Shown here in pieces: positions 1 to 11,098 of a stretch of DNA of 64,000 bases (position 1 is its first letter; each line of letters starts with the position of its first letter). Under the pieces are notes generated by a model that searched no databases, had not been told where the DNA came from, and saw only the letters and a list, made by a program, of their open reading frames with translations. This DNA is from Ceraceosorus guamensis (Eukaryota > Basidiomycota > Exobasidiomycetes > Ceraceosorales > Ceraceosoraceae): positions 186,001-250,000 of the forward strand of contig NW_020290011.1 of the NCBI RefSeq assembly GCF_003144195.1. The letters are read 5' to 3'. A program made the position numbers and the translations under genes.

Positions 1-167
1 GTGGCCAAAGCGTTTATGCTCAACGTGAGGCGGCCGTACCTTGGGCTGCACCACTTTACCAGCAAGCGCAACGTGTTGAGGAGCAGACAAGGTTTGCAAG
101 CTCTGATGATCAAGCCCTCAACAACTTGCAGCTCCTTGTCAACTGTTGGAACACCTCAACCTTGTAG
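1..167 (+). CDS. Possible 3' end of a gene entering from the left edge
   Basis: A frame starting at base 3 stays open from the window edge to a TAG at 165-167 and encodes 54 residues rich in Gln, Ala and Glu. The end of the peptide reads like an ordinary amphipathic C-terminus. There is no recognisable domain and no start codon inside the window. An open frame on the opposite strand also crosses this stretch, so strand choice is uncertain. The neighbouring alcohol dehydrogenase gene ends at 417 on the other strand, which would make the two genes convergent. No function can be assigned. Confidence 0.3.
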   Translation, partial: GQSVYAQREAAVPWAAPLYQQAQRVEEQTRFASSDDQALNNLQLLVNCWNTSTL

Positions 168-416
168 GGTCTTGATGATGTGCAGATTGGGTTGCTTCCC
201 CTTGCAAAGCATGCACATGCAGTGATGCAGAAAAGTGTGCTTGTCCCCTAGTGATTGTAGCGCGCGTTGGAGTCCAGAATCACCCTTCAAGCGGATCGCA
301 GCCGCGTTCAGCCCATCGTCATTCCAGATGCTAATTCAAATTACATCTGCAACGAGTAGAGACCATGCCAGTGGCGGCTTGCAGATACATGAATTTCAGG
401 AGACGCGGCAGGCAGA

Positions 417-1934
417 TCAGATTTTATTTTGCAAGGCAGGCCCAGGAACATGGTCCGGAAAGAGCGGGTCCTTGTGTGTCGGATGTTGCAAAACGAAGCG
501 ATACCGGACTTGTCCAGCGTCGACTGCGAGGTCCAGAGAGGTTGCGTTATTTCAGTACATGTAGATTGTAAGCTGGATCGGAGACCGTACGTCAACGGTT
601 CACTCACGCCGATTGACCGCTTCTTCTACGCCTTCAGGCGACATGGGCAGCAGCTCGATCCACGGCCACGAGCGCGTTCTGGCGCTGAAGTCGAGCATGA
701 TTCGATGCACGGGCCGACTGGCAACCATCGAGCCTTGAATACGAATCTCTTTGGAAATCAGCTGCTGGTATCCTTTGATGTGGAGAGCGTCTGCGCTGAC
801 GCTCAGCGGGATGACTGTGGCTCGCGAAGAGAGAATGCGAGGGTGTAGATACGTATCCCTGTGCAGGCAGAGCTTCTGTAAGGCCACAATACGTTGTGAG
901 CAAAAGTTCATCCTGCGCTTACCAGTCGGGTTGGACGCTGCTAGCGACAAAGAGGTAGTCCACACTACCTTTCCAATCTGCGCTCTTAATCGCAGACTTG
1001 AGTTCCTTGTTGTCTCTTCCGGTAGCCACAAACTCGGACGCTCCGAGCTTGAAAGCCTCCTCCCGTTTGGAGTCCGAGGTGGAAAAGACGACCACGTGAC
1101 AACCCATCTTGGACAGGTACTGAATTGCTAAGTGGCCCAAGCCGCCTATAGCTAGCACTCCTACGCGGTGCCACGGCTTTAGATCCGCGCAGGCATGGAT
1201 GGCCTGCAGATGTGGTGCACAACGCATGCGTGTGAGAAGAGCTTCGAGATGTCTGAGTGATCAATGCACTCACACCAAAGACTGTCGCGCCGGCACATTG
1301 CAGAGGGGCGGCATACACGAGAGGCAGCGCGTCAGGGATGAGGTGTACGAAGCGGGCGTCGACGACGTAGGCGTCACCGATGCTGCCCTGATGCTTGTTG
1401 GTAACGCCATAGAGCTTGCGAGTCCGGCACCTGTAGATTTGAAAGGAGGTGTGGTAAGGTGAGCATGCGAGTGGGGCGCAGTCAAGGACCCGTCATCTGA
1501 GCTTGCGATATGGCGATGCATCACTGCGCTCACATGGTGTCGACTCCCTGAACACACGGCAAGCAGGCCAAGCATGCGCCTTGCACGTAGCCCCAGCCAA
1601 CCCTGCTTCCCACCTTCAAGCCGAGCTTCTTGGCTTCCGCGCCATCATCTTGCAGCAGGGCGGATCCCAAGGCAGACACAACACCCACACCCTCGTGACC
1701 CAGGCCAACGTCCTGGCCGAGGTAGTGCAAGTCGGTGCCACAAAGTCCGCTGGCCACCACATCTATAGCGACGCTCCACCCATCCAACCTTTGCTCTCCC
1801 GCAGCGACTTGCTTGATGGCGTGCCTATGCTGCTGCTGCTTGGCATCGCTGGACGATGACTCGCGTTTACCAGCACCTCTGTAGGAGTTGCCAAGCTGAA
1901 TGAGGGATGCTTGTGTGGGAGAGGACGACGACAT
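417..1934 (-). CDS. Zinc-dependent alcohol dehydrogenase, cinnamyl-alcohol (CAD) type
   Basis: Five exons (1534-1934, 1274-1430, 923-1203, 608-858, 417-523) join in frame to 398 residues, the usual family length plus a polar N-terminal extension of about 50 residues. The medium-chain dehydrogenase signature is complete: catalytic-zinc Cys65 in GLCGTDLH, His80-Glu81 in GHEGVG, and Cys179 in APLQCAG. Four structural-zinc cysteines lie at 121, 124, 127 and 135, the last encoded at the first splice junction. The dinucleotide-binding loop is AIGGLG near residue 205. The end (RYRFVL after EAVNRL) is the family's usual C-terminal strand. Such enzymes reversibly reduce aldehydes to alcohols, mostly with NADPH. 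The donors are GTGAGC, GTGAGT, GTAAGC and GTGAGT. The substrate cannot be told from sequence, and I see no defect. Confidence 0.88.
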
Positions 1935-3223
1935 GCTGGCTGCTGTGACGAAGGGCCGCTTCTAAAAGAAAACCAAATTGATTGAGCCGTGAGATGGATG
2001 TTTGCGCTGCGCCGTACCTCGAGAAAGCGTGGTGTCGTGTGACTGTTGAAGCTTTCGTGTCGCCGCGGGCATCGCGAGCAAATGTGAATCTGCAGCTCAC
2101 AACGCGCAACTCATGATCAACAACAGATTTTTGTTTTCCATACACCCGCGGGCATCGGCGCGGGCATCGGCGTGGACATGGGCCGAGTGCCGAGTCTCGG
2201 CGCTCGCTCGGCACTCGGCCCCCTTCCGCACCGGAACAAGTGATCACGTGTGATCCAAGTTCTTTTGATGGGCTCAAAAGCATGATGAGCTCAATCAACT
2301 CTTGACTCAGACTCTGACTCGTGACTTTTGACTGTGACTCGCATTCAGATTATTGTTGACCCAGCGTCGCAGCATCGAAGCTACACTCAGACTGCCAAGT
2401 GAGCCAACGTAGCTGCCTCAGTCAATGGTCGGGGTGCAGCGCAGCAATTTCTGGATGACTCCCGACGGCATTCGTAATGAGGCAGAGGTGGCGGCATCCC
2501 GGCTTCGCAATATGAAGTCACACGATGCCAGCAGTAGTAGTACGATGGTGATTCTTTGATAGGTGCATGCCGTCCACCTGCTAGCACGAGACGTCAGTCA
2601 GACCAAATCCTTCCCCGAACGAAGTCAATTCGATGGTTCTGAAATGCAAATGAAGTGTCGCAGCTGACGAAGGCAGAGTGTGGCACGCAGGAGCGGCCCG
2701 ATGGAAGCAACAAGCACCCGGACTCTCCTCTGGCTAGTCGTCCACGCTAGCCTCGAGGCGCGTAGAGGTCATCCCATCCATCCTCTTTACCTTGGCTTCG
2801 GGCAAACCGTCAGAGCCCATTCAGTCCTCAGTCCCTCACCGTCACACCACAACACATCGCTGGGCAGGTAGAAGGTGGATGGATTGTGGCGAGCGGCCTG
2901 CATCGCATCGCAAAGTCATACACTTGCCCGCTGTACGTCGGCCTTCATCTACCAACCGTACCTCGAACTCATTCTTTAGGATGAAGGACGCGCGCTCCTC
3001 CGCCCTTGCAACGCTCGCGGCACCTGATCTCGACCAGAGTGTAGGCCAAATCGATCCCTAGAGCGTACATTACAAGTGCAAAAAGACCATTCTGCTGTCC
3101 CCGCACGTCACATTCTCACGACCATCTCAACCACAAAAAGTGCGCCCAGCTACGCTCTCTCGCCTCGACCACTACCACTACCTCCACCACCTCCACCACT
3201 CCACTCGGCTAGCCTGTTGTTAG
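1935..3223. promoter_or_regulatory. Divergent intergenic region between alcohol dehydrogenase and lipase-like genes
   Basis: About 1.3 kb with no convincing gene, serving as upstream DNA for both flanking genes. It holds a 15-bp inverted repeat at 2180-2221, a short GGGCATCGGCG tandem at about 2150-2175, and a cluster of TGACTC-like boxes (Gcn4/AP-1-like core) around 2300-2345. A pyrimidine-rich CCACTA/CCACCT stretch at about 3165-3212 sits just before the lipase start and looks like a fungal CT-rich core promoter. Factor binding is inferred. Confidence 0.5.
2180..2221. repeat. Perfect 15-bp inverted repeat with 12-nt loop
   Basis: The left arm 2180-2194 (GGGCCGAGTGCCGAG) is exactly complementary to the right arm 2207-2221, with a 12-base spacer. 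It is very GC-rich and would form a stable hairpin in single-stranded DNA or RNA. It lies about 250 bp upstream of the alcohol dehydrogenase start codon, so it could be in a long 5' leader or be a protein-binding palindrome. No function is known. Confidence 0.85.
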
Positions 3224-4921
3224 GTGAACACGATGAAGCTCGCCAAGTGGTCGCTCCTTGCAACTTTGTCCATCGCTTGCACGCTCGTAGCGGCCGACCC
3301 TTACCCGCTACCCAGCAAAGACGACTTCTATCAGGTGCCCGGAAACGTCAATCAATATAAGAATGGCGACATTATCGCGGCTCGCGAGGTCACCCGCGAC
3401 ATGAATCGTTACATTTCACGGCTGCTCCTCACTTCCAGCTATCAGGTCCTGTACCGTACAACAGATGCTACGGGCAAGCCAGATGCAACCGTGGCTACTT
3501 TGTTCCGCCCCAGAAGAGCTTTGGATGGTCCGCCGAAGATCGTCGCCCATAGCTTGTACGCCGAAGCGCCCGCCAGGGACTGTGCTGTCTCGTTTGGCCT
3601 TATCGAAGGGAATCGCAAGGAGCCGCGCAACTCCGGACAGGAACAGCCTGGCATCTTCATCAGCCAGCTATTGCAAAAAGGATATTACGTGAGTCGTAGC
3701 TCGCCTTGGCCGATGGCCCATCTCGCTGACACACGTGTCGGTGCGCAGGTCGTCACCTCAGACTATAGCGGCTCCCAGGGAGCTGTTGGCGTCGGTCCTC
3801 AGGGAGGCCGCGCAATTCTGGATTCCATCACCGCAATGGCCAGTCATAAGCCCACCGTTGAAGGCGCGTCGGACTACAAAGCCATCATGACTGGCCAGGC
3901 CGCTGGCGGTCTGGTGACCGCCTGGGCAGCTCAGCTGCACAAGGAGTATGCACCGAACGTCAAGCTCGTTGGAGCCAGCTTTGGCAGTGTGCCCATCAGT
4001 CACGAACTGGAAGCGCGCAGACTGAACGGCACAGAGGGTGCCGGCATCATCGTCGCGGGTCTAGTTGGTGTTGCGAATGCATATCCAAGCGTCTTGCGAT
4101 TCTACCAGCAAGATTTGAAACCAGAAGGCTTGCAAGCTTTCGACACTGTCAAGACCGATGGCGGCTGCCTGCAGAGTATCCTCGAAACGTACAAAAATGT
4201 TTCCATCTTCAGTTATTTCAAATCCGGCGAAAGGTTCCTAGACAAGCCTATGATCAAGCAAGCAAATCTGGCAATGTACCTGGGCGCAAGAGGACGCCGC
4301 GATAATCTTGGCAGCCGCATCCCATACTACATTTTTCACGGCGCGAAGGATGTGGTGGTGCCCATCAAGCCAATGAAAGATTACGTCAAGAAGCAGTGCG
4401 CAGCAGGAGCACGAATCGAATTTTCTGTCAATCCTGATGGAGATCACGAGTCCGAGCTCACTGCAAGCCTTCCAGGCCAAATGGACTTCATTGAAAAGAC
4501 TTTTGGAGGTCAGAATAATCAGACAGGTTGTACTGACACCACTCACGGAGACGACAATCAAGGCTCCCTGGGCGGTCTTGGATCTGCAGGAGGTGGTGGA
4601 CTTCTTGGTGGCGGTGGCCTCGGCGGGAGCCGTGGTGGAGGCGGAATGGGGGGAGGGCCTTCTGGTGGTGGAAGCGGGCTGGGAGGTGGCGGTGGCCTCG
4701 GCGGGAGCCGTGGAGGCGGAATGGGTGGCGGTCTTCCTGGAAGCGGTGGCCTCGGAGGAGGCGGTATGGGAGCAGGTCCTCCTAGCGGCGGTGGCCTTGG
4801 CGGAGGGGGAATGGCCGGAGGGTCTCCTGCCGGCGGTGGCCTTGGTGGGGGCGGAAGGGGAGGAGATTCTGGGAGACTGCGGAAGAGGTCGACGAAACAT
4901 CGGGCTCGCACGGCGATTTGA
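3224..4921 (+). CDS. Secreted LIP-family lipase-like protein, nucleophile serine replaced, Gly-rich tail
   Basis: Two exons (3224-3688, 3749-4921) give 545 residues. A 60-nt intron (GTGAGT...GCGCAG) is in frame and stop-free, so intron retention would add 20 residues. Residues 1-24 look like a signal peptide ending before DPYPLP. Residues about 35-407 match the fungal secretory lipase family (Candida lipase A type): the core of the AWAAQL helix, Asp356 in HGAKDVVVP and His388 in DGDHESEL align with the catalytic Asp and His. At the nucleophile elbow the expected GxSxG reads GQAAG (204-208), so Ser is Ala206. A GASFG at 230-234 fits the pattern only by letters and sits on a different strand. 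Residues about 425-530 are Gly-rich GGGLGG-type repeats, followed by a basic tail. It is probably a secreted non-catalytic lipase homologue, perhaps wall- or lipid-binding (inference). Confidence 0.85.
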   Translation: MNTMKLAKWSLLATLSIACTLVAADPYPLPSKDDFYQVPGNVNQYKNGDIIAAREVTRDMNRYISRLLLTSSYQVLYRTTDATGKPDATVATLFRPRRALDGPPKIVAHSLYAEAPARDCAVSFGLIEGNRKEPRNSGQEQPGIFISQLLQKGYYVSRSSPWPMAHLADTRVGAQVVTSDYSGSQGAVGVGPQGGRAILDSITAMASHKPTVEGASDYKAIMTGQAAGGLVTAWAAQLHKEYAPNVKLVGASFGSVPISHELEARRLNGTEGAGIIVAGLVGVANAYPSVLRFYQQDLKPEGLQAFDTVKTDGGCLQSILETYKNVSIFSYFKSGERFLDKPMIKQANLAMYLGARGRRDNLGSRIPYYIFHGAKDVVVPIKPMKDYVKKQCAAGARIEFSVNPDGDHESELTASLPGQMDFIEKTFGGQNNQTGCTDTTHGDDNQGSLGGLGSAGGGGLLGGGGLGGSRGGGGMGGGPSGGGSGLGGGGGLGGSRGGGMGGGLPGSGGLGGGGMGAGPPSGGGLGGGGMAGGSPAGGGLGGGGRGGDSGRLRKRSTKHRARTAI

Positions 4922-5885
4922 GACTCAACTCCCCACTCCCCCATTGCTTTCACACTGAGACCCACTTCTCGGACCTCAGAATGTGTTTCCCTTCAATTGA
5001 GACAAGCGTGTGCAAGACTCGCACGCTGCCAGCGCAGTTGCGAACTCTGATTCTCCTTCACTCTCCAAGGGGCGACTCCCTGTCGAATTTTTCTCCTTTT
5101 TTCCCTACCGACTGGACTTTAGCTTTCGATTCTGTTGTACTGCGCCGGCGACAAATGTGCGGCGCACCTTACGGGGCCTAGTGCCCTGTGCTATACTTAC
5201 CACCAACAGAATTGCGTGGTTCTGAATTCCAAATGCGATGCTTTTTGCTTCATCTCCGAGCCCATCGTCTGCAACGGAATGGTCATTTTCGTGACTGCTG
5301 TATGCTTGGGGTCCACTCCTGCGCGCTGAAAGTCCAACGGACACGTCGTGCATCGCCAAGTCGGCTCGCACATTGCGGTTGATGTGTCATGAAATGCTGT
5401 GAGGTTGCGTGGGGCAGCATCTCGCGGCCTTCGTCGGTATGGGACCTGATCGTGAAAGCAGACCAAAAGGAAGGGAATTTTTATAGGTTACGTGAACGTA
5501 TGACCGTGTAACCGCCCTCATGCCCGCCGAGCTTGGGCCTTCGAGTGGTACCGAAGCGATACAGAGGTTGCGTGGTCGTTGTAGTTGGGATTGGCGTTTG
5601 GCGGACTTCTCGCGAATGAGTGCATCGGTATCGCCTTCAATCTTTCACACGTCAGAGGTGCTAGTCAGCTCAAGTCACTCCAATCAGCAAGCAGACGTTT
5701 TGAGAATGCCTCGCTGGCCTTGCACCTGGCTCTTCGTCATGAGACTCGTGAAGCTTTGAAGGTTTTCATTCGCCAGGCGAGCTCGCGAGGAGATCGAATA
5801 CCGCGTCACTGGCAGTGATGAGGTGCAGTAAATTTACGAGACAATCCGCAAGTGATCAATACAAAGCAATAGTGGTATCATGAGC
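4922..5885. other. Convergent intergenic region, nothing recognised
   Basis: This is 964 bp between the 3' ends of the lipase-like gene and the FAD oxidase gene. It must hold both 3' untranslated regions and terminators. The short open frames here lack domain-like content and good context. I see no repeat or RNA gene. Confidence 0.5.
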
Positions 5886-7613
5886 TCAGAACTCGAAGTA
5901 TGTGGTCAAGCCCATGACGTTCTTTGGATCGTACTTCTTTCTGAGCGTTCGAAGCCTCTGCGCGCTCTGAGGACCGTAGACTTTGTTTGAACTGGTGCCC
6001 GCAATCGCGTAATTGGGGTACAAGTAGACATCGTCAAGGTTTTGGCCCTCCTTGACAGCTTGGGCTCGCAAAAGGGCTGCCGTCTTCTTGATCTCCTTGG
6101 CCCAGAATGCATCGTCCAGAGGGTTCAGCCAAGTAAAGTAAATGTTCAGAGGTAGTGGAGATTGGTCGTGGGGCCAAGCACCTCCTTTGTTGGTGCCTGC
6201 CGCATAGTTGGGCAGGAAAGGCTCCACATCGTACGAAGTGAAGACGCCAGAGTGGAAAGGCTGCTGAGAGCCGTAGTAGCGGGTCTGGTTGACGATTTGC
6301 TGCAAGATGGGAATGGAGTAGGACTTGAAAGTGACAGAGTGGAAAGCACCTCTCTGACCAGCTGTGGCGTTCGAAGGCGACGAACGTACAAGGTCGCCGA
6401 AGGATCGAGTTTTCCAGTCAGAAGTAAAGGTATTGAAGCCGGGCTTGTTGAATGCGGCAAAGACATCGGCAGGCGGCGTAGGTCCGTCATAAAAGGCCAG
6501 CAAAGACACTCCAGGTTGACCCAGCACGTGATTGATGGTTGGGATCACCTGCGCTTTGGGATCTTTGTTGTGGACAGCAAAGCTGCAGCCAAAGACCCAA
6601 TCGAGAGACCGTGAGCGACAGGTTGAAAAGCAGACTTGCTCGTCTTCTTGCTCTCGAAATCGACTCACTCGTACGTCGCCTGGACGACATTGTCGAGCTG
6701 ATCCTGGGTGTACGTTCTCAAGCCTCCCCACACCTGCGCGACCTGAGGAACGCTCTTCAATCTGAAATTGTAGATCACCCCGAAGCGGTTGCCGCCTCCC
6801 TTGATGGCCCAGAAGAGATCCGGGTCAGAAGCAGCAGTGACGGTTTGTACTTTGCCAGAGGGTGTGACCAGATCTGCTTGCAGGAGCGTGTCGATGGTCA
6901 GACCGTACTGATTTGTCTTCCAGCTGAAACCGCCTCCACCCGTGATGAAGCCGCCGACTCCTACGCCAGTCACGCGTCCTCCGACCTGTGAGCAAGCAGA
7001 TTGTAAAGAGTGCTGATCAGCGCACGCGATCGCGATGGAGGGCGTGCATTGGACACACGTCGATGAGACTCACGATGTTGTAGCCAGATCCTTCCAGTGC
7101 GGCATACACGTTATCCCAAATGTTGCCGCTTCCCACGTCGACGTAAGACTTGTCCTGACTGAGCGTAACGTGCTGAAAGCCCTTTAGGCTGATTTCGACG
7201 CCGGTGGTGGAGGAGAAGCCAGCGTTGGAGGCGTGTCTGCCGCTCGAGACTGCAAAGGAGATTCGCTTCTGGCCAATGATCTTGACGGCGCTGGCGAGGT
7301 CCTTGGGCGTGGTAGGGATGAAGACGCACGTGGGGGTATTGGCTGCCGAGCTGATGTACCGCCCGGTCGAGAGCAAGTAGTTGAAGCCGCCAAAGTATTC
7401 GAGGGTGGAGACTGGTGTTGCGGTGCGGTCGATGGCAGCTTCGATGGCTTTGCAGGCATCCAGATTGGTAGCATTGAAGAACCTAGGAGCAACAGTGCGC
7501 CTGATGGCCTGATCAGCGATGCCGCCAGAGGCTGTGGGAATGAGTGTAGCGAGCAGGGGGAGGCTGAGAGCTAGAAGCGCCAACAAGGCGGTCAAGCTTC
7601 GTGAGGATGTCAT
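5886..7613 (-). CDS. Secreted FAD-linked oxidase (PCMH/BBE, berberine-bridge type)
   Basis: Three exons (7074-7613, 6669-6985, 5886-6582) join to 517 residues, a normal length for this family. Residues 1-30 are a hydrophobic signal peptide. The FAD-binding domain follows, with His127 in SSGRHASNAGFSS as the probable covalent FAD site and the GVGVGGFITGGGG loop at about 187-200. The C-terminal BBE segment ends in NVMGLTTYFEF. Bicovalent family members have a second flavin link through Cys in a GGxC motif. Here the position is Val185 (GGRV), so one covalent bond is expected. Family members oxidise carbohydrates, alcohols or secondary-metabolite precursors with O2 and release H2O2 outside the cell. 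The substrate is unknown. Both donors are GTGAGT. Confidence 0.88.
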
Positions 7614-9625
7614 CTTGACTGGACTGGACTGGACCGGAGCAGAGCGGACCGTGGCCCAAAGAAAGCGGGAAATGGGGGTAGTGAAGGAGCAAGGGCAGGT
7701 CCGAAAAGAGGAGAAGCTTGATTGTATGTTTGCTTAAAAGAGGAAGCCAAAGACGACGTATGGCGGACCGCACCGCTGAATGCAGCGAGGGGACATGCGA
7801 GCGAGGCCACTACCGAAAGCTGCAAGTCCCAGCTCCGACGCGGGGAAGGACAGGAGAAGAGCCGCTGAGCATGATTTCATGGATGGGACGGGCAGCCACA
7901 GGAGCGGTGGAAGGATAAGGATCACGATTGGGAGCCGGGGCTGCAGGATGCACCACAGTGGGAGGAAGGCCTCGAGATGCGAACCCTTCCTCATGGAGGC
8001 AGAGTAGTCACAACAGAAGAGTGATGCGTGAGTCCCAAGCCGAGGTGGCACTTCACTGTCCCGCGCGTGACCATGCTTTTTTGGCCTGCAGCTATGCATT
8101 GCATTTGCACCACATCGCTGCTGGCTGCGAGGATTGAGATGGTGGGAGAAGTTCCGCTGCAGGGAAGCTCGGAACCCGCGGAAGTGTTCATTAGTTTTCG
8201 ACTTGGGCGCACTAATCACAACAGTCGCGGTGCTCCAACGAACGCAGCAGAAGAGAGTGAGGGACGCAACTACGATGGTGTACGCTTTCACTGCTATGCA
8301 GATCACCGGCCGGCCATGAAGATCAGGCGTGGAGTCGTGAGTGGATCTGTCGAGTTTGAGTCTGTGCACGACCCCGCCTTGACCTTGTCCTGATGGCAAA
8401 GGTGCCGTTACTCGTGACTCGTGTCTGTTTGAAGGTGCGGCCATGCTCAATCTTGAATGTACCAACAGTCACCGAGTCAAGCAGCGCGGCACCTATCGCC
8501 GACGCCAGGTACCGAAGGGATGTACATAGGCATCCACTCTAGACCCACGATTGTCCCGTACCTTTTGCGCCAAGTCGCTCCTGAGGTACCCGAGTCTTTG
8601 TGTGCCTCGCCAGCAGCAGCCAGCAGCGTGCAGAAAAGCCAATGACGAGCAAAGGTTGCTCGTCTGCTGAGCTCTCCTTGCATGCCTGCAAGAAGAATGA
8701 GCGCGCTGTGATTTCGAAAATTGTGTTCACGCGATTCACATTGCAGATCATCCATCCGCATTCAAGATTGCTCTGCAGATCGCGATGACTTTAACTGCAA
8801 GTCTGCCACTATATAAATCGTGAATAGTAAATGATGAATAGGCAGCGCCGACCAAGACAGATCGAGCACGCGTGCAGCACTATAGGCAGCCATGGCAGGC
8901 CATGATCCATGCACGACTCACACTTATGACTGCTTCCCGGGCCTATGCATGCATGTCGCGGGCAAGCATGGATTGATTGTTCCGAGATGCACTCTTTACT
9001 TCGAGCAGTCTGCATCATGCATGGCTACAGCGGCTGGTGCGGGCGCGCTGTGAAGTGAGTCAGACACATGAATCACGCCGGCCGGTCATATATATAGTGT
9101 ATGTTCTCGAGCGAAGCTGGCCGGTGCACCGCGCACTTGATGCCTGCTACCAGCATGGTTATAAGTCAAGAGTGCTTGCGGTCGCCCGGATAAATGTAAG
9201 CATCAAGCACACCCGATTTTTCGTTCGAACGCACGCGGGTTACGGCCGACGCGCATTATATATAAGCATCAGCGTATATCGGCCGCGCCGCTCGCATGCA
9301 CGCACAGCATAGGATGTTCCGTGCGGAGTCACTCGATCACGGTCACGAGCAGCAGCGGATCAGCAAGTCGCGCTGGTTCATCCGTCCTGCTTGAGCTTGG
9401 ATCACCGGGCATATGTCCCTCCTTCCAGCCAGCTAACGCGTGAGTGGTCAGCTGGACATGGCCATTAATCCTCCACATCTCTTCAAGCATTTTGCCACAT
9501 CTCCATCAGTCCACACGCCGATATAAGGGCTGCAGCACCTCATCTACTCACTGCCATCGCCGTCATCGCACCACGCACGCTCTTCCTATTCGCCAACCCT
9601 AAGAATCATCCAGATCGTTGCCAAC
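7614..9625. promoter_or_regulatory. Divergent intergenic region between FAD oxidase and aldo-keto reductase
   Basis: About 2 kb with no supported gene. The left half carries GC-rich open frames on both strands without protein-like features. The right half (about 8800-9310) has TATATATA-type stretches near 9090 and 9257 and scattered CGAGTC/TCACGAG motifs. A likely TATA box for the reductase is annotated separately. Confidence 0.5.
9520..9528 (+). promoter_or_regulatory. Probable TATA box of the aldo-keto reductase gene
   Basis: GATATAAGG lies about 100 bp before the start codon at 9626 and is followed by a C/T-rich leader, a typical fungal core promoter arrangement. The assignment rests on position and sequence only. 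Confidence 0.45.
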
Positions 9626-11041
9626 ATGTCCCATCCCACATCAGAAGCCCCCAAGGCCGCACCAGTGCCGTACTTTACGCTCAACAATGGGGTCAAGATG
9701 CCGGCCGTGCTAATGGGCTGCTGGCAGGGTGACTTTGAGGGCGAAGGCAAGAATCTAGATCTGGCCATCAGCAACGGCTACAGGGGCTTGGATACCGCCA
9801 CGCAGTACAAGGTACGCATCGACGCAGCAATCTTTTGCCTTTTTGAGGGTTAAGCTGAACAGTCTCCACTGCAGAACGAAGCCATCGTGGGGCAAGTGAT
9901 TGCCGAGTCGGGACTTTCTCGCGATCAGCTCTTTGTCACGAGTGAGCAGCGTGCTCCAATCTATTGAAGAGAGACGCAATGATCGCTCACTATTTTCGCC
10001 ACGCTCGTAGCCAAGCTTGCAAATTCAGAGTCAGTGTCGAGTGCTGCGACGAGGCAATGGCTACGGAGGCTAGTGCTCACATCAGGCTTCCATTCTCTCC
10101 CCCCCTCTCTCTCTCTCGACTTGCAGACACCACGACGTCGCTGGCGCTCTTTCTCGCTCGCTGGAAAAGCTCGGAGGTCAGATCGATCTGTACCTGATGC
10201 ACTGGCCACAAGGCGTGGACCAATCCACCGGCGCCCTTTTCTCCGATCAGTCGAGCGGCAATGAGCTCCCAGACTATGTTCGCACATGGAAAGAGATGGA
10301 GAAAGCTTACAAAGCGTCAAACGGAAAAGTCAGAGCCATCGGTGTTTCCAACGTGGGTTTGCGCGCCGAGCAAGTTCTGATATTTGGTCTGCGCATCTCA
10401 CGTTGGGCGCGCTCGCGATAGTTTTCGATCAAGACCTTTACGGAGCTTTTGAAACATGCAGAGGTGGTACCAGCAGTAAATCAGATCGAGTGAGTGAGCA
10501 ACAGTGCCGCTTAGCATGCGTGGCAGACTCGCTGACGCCTTCCCACTATCGCCAGGGGCCACCCATACCTCCCAGAAGCCGAGCTTGTGCAGTGGAGCAA
10601 CGAGCGCAAGATTCACACCTCTCTTTACAGCCCGTGAGTACACACTCTGCGGCTTGCTCGAGCTTTTTCTGGCTTTTTCTTGTGGGCTGACGTGAATATG
10701 CCCGCGACAGTCTCGGACAGTCTAACTCGCCACTGCTGAAGGATGACCTGCTCAACTCTATAGCCGCCTCGCACAACGCAACGGTAGCTCAAGTCATCTT
10801 CGCCTGGGCCATCGCCAACGGCCTCTCAGTCAATCCGCGATCGACCAACCCTGAGCGGCAGGTGCAGAACATCACGCTAATCACGCTCACAGACGAAGAA
10901 GTGAAGAGGATCGATACGCTGCACAAGGAAGATGGCAAGCACACACGTCTGTGCAACGTTGCGTGGTCGAAGGAAAATTCTACCGCGGGAGGATGGACAC
11001 TCCAACAACTTGGCTGGGACATCGGTTTTGAAACGGCTTGA
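9626..11041 (+). CDS. Aldo-keto reductase
   Basis: Seven exons (9626-9811, 9875-9941, 10011-10029, 10127-10352, 10422-10489, 10556-10633, 10711-11041) join to 324 residues, the standard AKR length. The catalytic tetrad is visible: Asp56 and Tyr61 in GLDTATQY, Lys86 in TTKL, and His116 in YLMHWP. IGVSNFS, NQIEGHPYLP and the late PRSTNPER segment (cofactor 2'-phosphate region) are family hallmarks, so NADPH-dependent carbonyl reduction in the cytosol is expected. The 19-nt third exon is needed to supply Lys86. Its following donor is GTCAGT, and two other donors (GTACGC, GTGGGT) are also off the local GTGAG consensus. The gene is convergent with the next one, with stops only 57 bp apart. Confidence 0.87.
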
Positions 11042-11098
11042 ACGAAGACGGTAGCTGGTCGTCACAGCACTAAAAGGAGCGCGTCGCTTCAGGGTCTC

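Noticed and set aside
4558-4965. Proline-rich minus-strand open frame
   Set aside because: It is the antisense of the Gly-rich repeat tail of the lipase-like gene. The GGC/GGT codons read as Pro on the other strand.
7734-8465. 243-residue minus-strand open frame
   Set aside because: It has no domain, signal peptide or splice partner and an odd residue mix. It lies in the divergent promoter region, and chance open frames are common in GC-rich DNA.
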